Origin: Rotaria sordida
Taxonomy: Eukaryota; Rotifera; Eurotatoria; Philodinida; Philodinidae
Assembly: GCA_905250125.1 (NCBI GenBank)
Contig: CAJNOL010000569.1
Coordinates: forward strand, 1 to 64,000
Length of the DNA stretch: 64,000 nt
Reading direction: 5' to 3'
This document shows, piece after piece, positions 57,369 to 64,000 of the stretch. The notes beneath the pieces were generated by a model, which made no database searches, was not told the origin of the DNA, and saw only the letters and a program-made list of their open reading frames with translations. Both the position numbers and the translations under genes were made by a program. Each line of letters starts with the position of its first letter. Position 1 is the stretch's first letter.

Positions 57369-57486
57369 GCTTACGGCCATACCACGTTGAATACACCAGT
57401 TCTCGTCCGATCACTGAAGTTAAGCAACGTCGGGCTCGGTTAGTACTTGGATGGGTGACCGCCTGGGAATACCGAGTGTCGTAAGC
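57369..57486 (+). rRNA. 5S ribosomal RNA, copy 2
   Basis: Base for base identical to the copy at 52034-52151, including the internal control region and the GCTTAC/GTAAGC terminal helix. It is followed by TTTTT and, shortly after, by an uninterrupted T run of about 30 nt. The flanks on both sides are unrelated to those of copy 1, so this is not a tandem-repeat array. It is on the same strand as copy 1, 5335 bp away. Confidence 0.97.
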
Positions 57487-58169
57487 TTTTTCTTATTTTT
57501 TTTTTTTTTTTTTTTTTTTTTTGGAAAAACATTCTATTATTTGCAATCAAAATCAAATTTTTTTTTCGTTCATAAATTGTACAAATACATTTTATTCTTT
57601 TATTTCATGTTTTTAATTTGTTTTCTTCGTTTTCCTTGCCAAAAACAAATGCAATAAACACAAATAAACAAACACACACACACACACACACAAATATATA
57701 TATATGCATATACTGTTCAAAAACAAACAAAAAAAAAAAGAAAAAAAGAAAAGAAAAGCGAATATTCCTTGTGATGATGACGATGATGCAAATCATAATA
57801 AAGTTACTAATGGTAACAATAGAATACACACCACAGCAATATAAATCAAAAAAAAAAGAAAAAAGAGAAAGAAGAGTCTGCTTGGTTTCTAACACGAACT
57901 GGTGCATATTTAAACAAATAACAAAAACAAAAAATTTTCAAGCCCATATTAATAAGTACAATGCTGATAAACAAGAGTCAAAACAAAAACCGAAAAAAAA
58001 AGAAGATACAGAGGATGGTGGTATTACTGTTCAGCATAAAGAGAAAATAACAACAACAAGAACAACAGAAAATACCTGAGGGTTAATTTTTTTTTTCTCT
58101 TCTTTTTTTTTCTTTCGATACAGATTTAAACAAAAAAAAAACAAAAATATAATGGCACATATCATCCAC
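57487..58169. other. Probable 3' UTR of the SKI gene with simple repeats
   Basis: Contains the long T run after 5S copy 2, a CA dinucleotide run at about 57670-57692 next to a TA run, and A-rich stretches. Open frames here (for example 57618-58079) are lysine/threonine-rich translations of simple sequence and not genes. The SKI transcript on the minus strand probably ends in this region. Confidence 0.5.
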
Positions 58170-59692
58170 TTAATGATCATCATCAACATTAAGTTTCATA
58201 TCATCAACATCAATATCTTCATCTTCATCTTCTCGTTCTGTTGTTGTTGATGGTGGTGTTAAATTATGATTTGTTTCAACAATATTTTCTTCATTATTAT
58301 CATTATTATTATGTTGTTCTTGTTTCATTTGATTATCTTCAATTTCACCTTCTTCTGGTTCATCTTCTTCATCTCTTTCAGCTTGTGCTTTTTGATTTAA
58401 TGAATCAACAATATCATCTAAACAAGCTTTTTTATGTGGACTGGATTTTTTTATAATTAATGTATCATTTTCTGTTGTTGATATTTGTTGTTCAGCTGCT
58501 AATAAACGACGTTTACGATCAAAATATTTTGGTTGTTCAATTGTTGTATCATGAGCAACTATAGATGATGTACTATGTAATGATACATTTGAATCAAGAT
58601 CATCAGAATCACCAACAATACTATCTTGTTGATGATTATTATCATTTGATGAAAATTTACTTCCATTACTTATTGTACTTGAATTTGATGATATTTGTGC
58701 AACTTCGAATTTTGATAAACGTTCACGAAGTAATTCATTTTCACGCTTTTAAGAAAAGAAAAAGAAAACATAATAAGAAATATAATTATCTATTATTTTT
58801 TAAATTTAACAAAACAAAATAATATTTACACGTAATAAAATTGTTTCATTTTGTTGATGTGCAGCAGCAGCAATAACTGAATTTGTTTTTGTTGATTGTG
58901 CATAAGCATGTAATTGTAATTGAGATATATAAGTTATTAATTGTTGACGAGCTCGTGGTGATGATACTGTTGTTTCTACGATTTGTCGAATACCCTCTGG
59001 TGAAAAGTCTATTTAAGCAAAAACCAAAATTTATTATTCAAATAATAATCAAAGATCATCATGTTCATATTATGATAAACTAATCTATGTTTTTTTCTCA
59101 AAAGAATATAAAAACTGATTAATATATCGTGATGAAAATAGACAAAAAAAAAAAGGAACACTTTTTATTCAGATTAAAGCTAGATTAAAATGTTGTCTTA
59201 CCATTGAAATTTGTAATGGACGGATTTATTGGTTCATTTAATGCAGGAGAATTTGAACGTACAACACGTAATGGTGAGGGTCGAGTACAACTATAAAAAA
59301 AGATGTCAAGATAAAAATAGCAAAAACAAATTAGAACAAAAAAAAAACAAGGTTACCTATTCGATGTTGTTGATGTTTCAACTGGTATTGCTAAAGGTAA
59401 CGGTGGAGGTATTAATGTTGGTCGTGGTAAACATCCACCAAATGAATAATCACCATAATGATTATCTTTTTTCATTGATGGAAAATTCGATTGATTATAT
59501 GGATATGACCAAGTATCATTTGATGATGATGGAACTAATTTTGTACGTTTCTCTGCTGATAATAAACAATCCTAAAATATAAAAGAAATATTTAAATGAA
59601 AGGAAAAATAAAAAGAATTTGGTTTTTTTTTATTTGTTTTCTTACCGATTGTTGTGTTAAACGTTTCTTTTGATGATTATTATTATTATTAA

Positions 59693-59732
<40 letters not shown>

Positions 59733-62335
59733 TGTATTTAAAAATTTTTCTTTAAATAATTCTAATTCTTCATGTGCTTTATTATTTTCCGTTGAACGTA
59801 TTTTTAAATAAGCACGCCAATTATCGGAATTAAATCCCCAATGACAAATACGATTTTCTTCTGATTTATGTCCATGTGAAACAAATGTTTTAGGAGAAAA
59901 TAATGCTTGACATGTATCACATTGTATACATTCAGCTTGTGGTGCAACATATAATGTTGGATATAATGTTCCTGAACATTTACCAAAACATTTATGTTGA
60001 ACTTTTATTGAATATAAACGTTCATATTGATTTGCTGTTATAGAATTAACTGTACGTAATTGTCCTTTATAACGTAATTGTAATAAACTCGCACAAAGAC
60101 GTTCAGCATCTGTTTGTGTTATTAAACCACATGATGGAGCATTCATTGGTAAAACTTGAGTCTTTTTAAGTATATCAAGTTGTTCATTAGTACAACGTGA
60201 ACAATAAATATGTAATCGTTCACATGCAGCATTTATTTCTTGTAAAGAAAAATCTTTTAAAACAGTATTTAAAATTTCTGGTAAACATAAACGTTTTTCA
60301 CCACCAACAACAAAACATGTTATACGTTCACCTAAATATATTAGAAACAAAAAAATACAAAAATAATTTAATCATATTTTTATTTAATTCAAGTATAAAC
60401 TTATAGTCACTTCGAGGATACATAGTTTTGTTTATGTCATGCTTTCGTTAACTAAGAATAATCCTACTATCAATATGTTATTCGTATGTACATGCTTGAT
60501 TAGCTTTGTAGTGGCGCTCTGTTTCCCTTTTTTTGTGTCTAGCTCGTACACGATCGACTCTATGTTGGTTCTTTTTCTTTATATTGTTATTTAAAGGTAA
60601 TGAGGTACAATGCATTTATATTTGAAGAGGTTAGACATATTATATATGCAAGAAAAGAACATATTTATGTCGCTATAGTTTTCCTTTGTCATTGTTGAGT
60701 TGCAAAATATTAATGATGACAACAGGGGTAAAAGAAAACATGAAAACAGGATGCCGTTTGTATATGCTCTTCAAATAAAATTTTAAGTCTTCACATTTTT
60801 TTTGGCTTTTTTTTTTATTTGACGTCTTTCGATAAGAAATACAAGCCTTCTATTTTTTTTTAACCCGTACGTTCTTTTTGAGTGCATTTTATATTTGCTT
60901 TTATTTTTCTTAGTTAAATAGAAAGAGAATAACGCCATAAAAGTATGGTAAGATCTGGTGACGAACTTAAGTAAAGCAACAAAAAAAAAATATGGTGACG
61001 CCTGTCATTAAAAAATAAATAGAAGCACAATAACAATTTTATCTTACATTTTTTCACGATCTATTCACATGCATATTTAATTATAGAAAACGTGCAGACA
61101 CACGTTTTCTTTTTTTTTTTTTTGTAACCACGATTATTATCATGAGACAAAAAAAGAACCTCAAGTACTAAAACAATATATCTAACAATGAATATAAATA
61201 TTTTTTTTTTTTCATGCCCGAAACATTAGTTATGTGCTATGAACGATATTAATCAAGACTTTTTTTTATTTTGTTTTGTTCACTTGTAACAAAAAAATCG
61301 TCATAATAGATATTATTTCTGCTATTAAAGTTATGCCAAGCCAAAAAAAGTAACTGCTAAATATATAATATAAGCTCTTCAAAATTGTTCGATATTCATC
61401 CGGAACTTTTTAATAATAACATGTGTCTGAGACAGTGGGTGTCTAGATTTTAGCATTAAACTATATCTTCAACATTAATGACAGCTGTTTGTTCTTCATT
61501 GTAATACGAGATATATAACAGTTAACAGGTTCAAATAAAATATTCTAGACAGTACTTGTACTTAAATAACTGATAATAATATCGTTTACTTAACTATTCG
61601 AATATATATGATCGATGTTCATCTTATTTGTCCTTCTTATACGTTTAATCTTCGATCTTGTCGTGTACAATCAATATTTACAAATAATTGTTATTCGGGA
61701 AAAAAAAAAGAAGAAAAAGCATTGAACGAAACGATAAAAAAAGAATTTTTTTCTTTATGTTCACATATATTGAAGAAAAATAAATTTGGTTTTTTTTTCT
61801 TTTCAATGTTAAAAAAAAACATGAACGTACCTGATGATAATGTTGTTTCACTTTTAAAACCTGCTGTTGCAGATGAATTAGATGACGATGATGATGATGT
61901 ATCAGATTGAACACATGGTGGACCTTGTATAATAGAACCAATTGGTGGTTGAAGCCATTGATCAAAACCAAGAACATCTTTAGCTTGTTGTTGTGTTGTT
62001 GGTTTTTTTATTTGATTATTAGTTGGTGATATTATTTGTTGTTGATCAGGTTTTCCATTATTTATTGTTGTTGATAGTGATAATAATTTATTTGATGTTG
62101 AATTTTCTGTATTTAATTTTGATAATCCATTACTAAGATGATGTCGAGGTGTTATTGTAGCAACAGTATTTGGTGGTGGATGATTAAAATAAAAAGCATG
62201 TTGAAGAAATTCTTTTGCACTTGGTTGTTGATTAAAATGATGATGATGACGTGCAAGAAGTTTAAGTAATTGTGGATCAAATGATGATATTGACGATGCT
62301 ACTGAACTTGGTGGAGTTGACGTTGTGGTCGTCAT
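58170..62335 (-). CDS. SKI: SKI/SnoN family transcriptional co-repressor
   Basis: Six exons (61831-62335, 59646-60331, 59357-59571, 59202-59290, 58830-59008, 58170-58745) close in phase to 749 residues, close to human SKI (728). SKI/SnoN proteins bind SMADs and recruit N-CoR/HDAC to silence TGF-beta/BMP targets in the nucleus. Exon 1 is a Ser/His/Gln-rich N-terminus. Exon 2 carries the SKI/SNO (Dachshund-like) domain from about residue 170 (CFVVGGEKRLCLPEIL, QVLPMNAPSCGLITQTDAER). It also carries the SMAD4-binding SAND-like domain (CFGKCSGTLYPTLY, CIQCDTC, VSHGHKSEENRICHWGF, NWRAY). A poly-Asn tract follows, then a helix-forming C-terminal part with SQLQLHAYAQ and RENELLRERL and a very acidic end. 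Intron 1 is 1499 nt; the others are about 55-75 to 190 nt. Whether it is SKI or SnoN cannot be decided. Confidence 0.93.
59672..59741. repeat. ATT/AAT triplet microsatellite coding for poly-asparagine in SKI
   Basis: About 20 ATT triplets, with an AAT interruption near 59690, are read on the minus strand as AAT codons. They give a run of 13 Asn, one Ile and five more Asn between the SMAD4-binding domain and the coiled-coil region. Pure triplet tracts of this kind vary in length between individuals and alleles. Confidence 0.9.
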
Positions 62336-62487
62336 TCGTATATAAACACTGTGATTGAGATGGTCTACAATAAAAACGAGTACGAAGAAGAAAGGGAGAG
62401 AGAGAGAGAAAAAAATCCGAAGAAATGAAGACTACTGAGCAAATATGTCTCTTTCGGAGCGACGACGACTGCCCCCTGAGTTGTATA

Positions 62488-62521
<34 letters not shown>

Positions 62522-64000
62522 CGACGATTCGGGCAATACACGTAATCCTCTATTCTCTCATTCTTTCTTTTTTTTTTCTTTTCTTTTTCTCCGTCGGTCG
62601 GTCGCTTTCGGATGGTTGAACTTATGTATATGCGTGTATGTTCAATAAGAGAGGCGACGACTGGCGAGGCGAAGAAAGGGCCGAATACAACACTAGTAAC
62701 ATTCGCCAACACAGAAAAATAGACGAGGAGGGAAAGAAGCAACGAGCGCGAGAGGTGAAGGTTGAACAAGCGAGAGCGGGCAAATAGCATCGAATAAGAG
62801 GGTGGTCGTTTCATAACAACATATACATATGCATACGCAAAAAAAAAAACGGGACAAACAGAGATAGAAACATACTATGCCAAACTACGTAATTCTCTAT
62901 ACTTATATATATACGTAGGCAATAAAAATGTACGTACATAGTCAATCAAGTATTACTGTTGATCTTGTCATCAATATAGAGAAAGGAAAAAAAAACAAAA
63001 AAACACTATATGGATATTGTTTAAACATATATCAAGACCTTAAAAAATACAGATAAGTAAAAAAAAATTCGCTATGATAACACAACTGTCTAGTTTGGTC
63101 TATGTGTTTTTATGCGTTGACTAATGACAAGACGTCTATATGTCTCGGCATAGTCTGATGACGATGTTTTTTTCTCATTTTTTTTTTTTTTACAAATAGA
63201 ATTGAAAGAATGCACTTTGTTCTCTACCCTGTCACGTCAGACTAGAAGCGTAAGACGAGAAGAAAAAAACGGCGGGAACGGAGGGAGGGGGGGCGAGATC
63301 GACGATTAGCTAGAAGAAAAGAAGTCGACGACGAGAAGAGGAGAGAAGAAAAAGTGTAACAAAAAAAATGCAAAACACCGACGCACGGCAAAAAAAAATA
63401 CGAACTAAAAGGAAAATATTAGTGCGTTATTTGGATGTCACACTGGTTGCTCTTATAGTTTAATATGACGAGACATAGAAAAAAACACCTTTTATGAGAA
63501 TAAAAAAAAAAACAACCTGCATATATATATATATTTTTTTTCTACTATGTTAAAGAATCGATTCATTCTATCAAGCAATCTAAGAGAGGAAAAGAAAAAA
63601 AACACACACACACACACAACGAAGAATATAAAACGCACTTCACTGTGTCTGTTTTTTTCACACGTGCTACGATGATGTCTATCGTCTAGCCAAAGAAAAC
63701 GTCATTATTTAGACATTCTTGTTTTTCTCTTGGTCTTTATATTATATTATCTTTTACGTGTGCATTTTCTTTATCATATTATTATGTTATATAAAGAGAG
63801 AATTATTTGATAGATGATCATATCATCGAATGATAAACGTTTATGATGACTCATCTATTTCGTTTTTATTTTTATTCTTAAAAGAAAAAGATAAAAAAAA
63901 AAGAAAAACTTTTTATTATATTAAAATTAACAATAAAAAATAATTTTTTATTTTAAAATTTAATGAACAGATGTATTTTATTTGATATCTTTTTTACTTT
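62336..64000. promoter_or_regulatory. Upstream region of SKI with GA-rich and simple repeats
   Basis: No gene is supported here. The stretch contains a GA run at about 62484-62513 and another at 62393-62409, and CT-rich sequence at 62550-62600. A comparatively G+C-rich block lies at about 62590-62790 and another near 63225-63345 with AGGGAGGGGGGGCGAG. The two G+C-rich blocks in an AT-rich window are the best candidates for the SKI promoter and 5' UTR, with a possible non-coding first exon. CA and TA runs occur near 63602-63620 and 63520-63535. Confidence 0.45.

Noticed and set aside
52034..57486. 5S-derived SINE instead of 5S genes
   Set aside because: Both copies are full length, identical, keep the terminal helix and internal promoter, and end in a T run with no SINE body or tail attached.
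57618..58079. 153-codon plus-strand frame rich in Lys, Thr and His
   Set aside because: It is a translation of CA/TA microsatellite and A-rich sequence in the probable SKI 3' UTR.
61678..61977. Frames overlapping SKI exon 1 and intron 1 on both strands
   Set aside because: They are shadows of the SKI coding exon and of low-complexity intron sequence. The SKI frame is supported by exact splicing into the SKI/SNO domain.
1..64000. CRISPR arrays, prokaryotic operons, tRNA genes
   Set aside because: No regularly spaced identical repeats, no ribosome-binding-site gene runs and no cloverleaf with a GGTTCGA-type arm were found by eye; the window is eukaryotic.

Overview
The window is eukaryotic and animal. 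It is strongly AT-rich, its genes are split by many GT-AG introns (typically about 55-65 nt), and it encodes animal proteins: dyskerin, a SKI/SnoN co-repressor, BCS1L, ACSS3, the ciliary protein CFAP157, a globin and a tyrosine kinase. A cyanobacterial-type aromatic amino acid ammonia-lyase carrying spliceosomal introns, a fungal-like dienelactone hydrolase, lineage-type F-box genes, compact gene spacing and very many small palindromic transposons together suggest a bdelloid rotifer. That assignment is inference; no lineage-diagnostic marker was read. A 100-base assembly gap lies at 24530-24629.

Layout. 1-15 kb: first exon of an unrecognised gene leaving the left edge; an F-box pseudogene with two in-frame stops; a dienelactone hydrolase-like gene; and a three-exon ammonia-lyase gene whose second intron carries a 1.2 kb foldback. 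15-25 kb: no gene recognised. It is a repeat field with two foldback elements, a hAT-like MITE, and a 3.6 kb composite element containing another hAT-like insertion, tandem arrays and two more palindromes. 25-34 kb: an intact F-box gene, a 12-exon dyskerin gene (DKC1), and a globin with an N-myristoylation-type start. 34.5-47.6 kb: CFAP157 (+), whose first intron contains a complete ACSS3 gene on the opposite strand; a PGAM5-like phosphatase 87 bp downstream; and BCS1L tail-to-tail with only 15 nt between the stop codons. 49-51.6 kb: an 11-exon gene joining a tyrosine-kinase domain to five C2HC zinc fingers. 52-57.5 kb: two identical 5S rRNA genes 5.3 kb apart enclosing transposon remains (hAT and mariner-like). 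58-62.3 kb: a SKI/SnoN-family gene with a long GA-rich upstream region.

How it fits together. Exon-intron structures were read by eye from splice signals. Phases close exactly for DLH, the lyase, DKC1, the globin, CFAP157, ACSS3, PGAM5-like, BCS1L, the kinase and SKI. Two general patterns emerge. Introns are about 60 nt unless they hold a palindromic element or a nested gene. Most gene-free DNA is made of diverged foldback elements. ACSS3, BCS1L and PGAM5-like proteins are expected in mitochondria, dyskerin and SKI in the nucleus, and CFAP157 in cilia. Apart from physical linkage there is no sign of one shared pathway.
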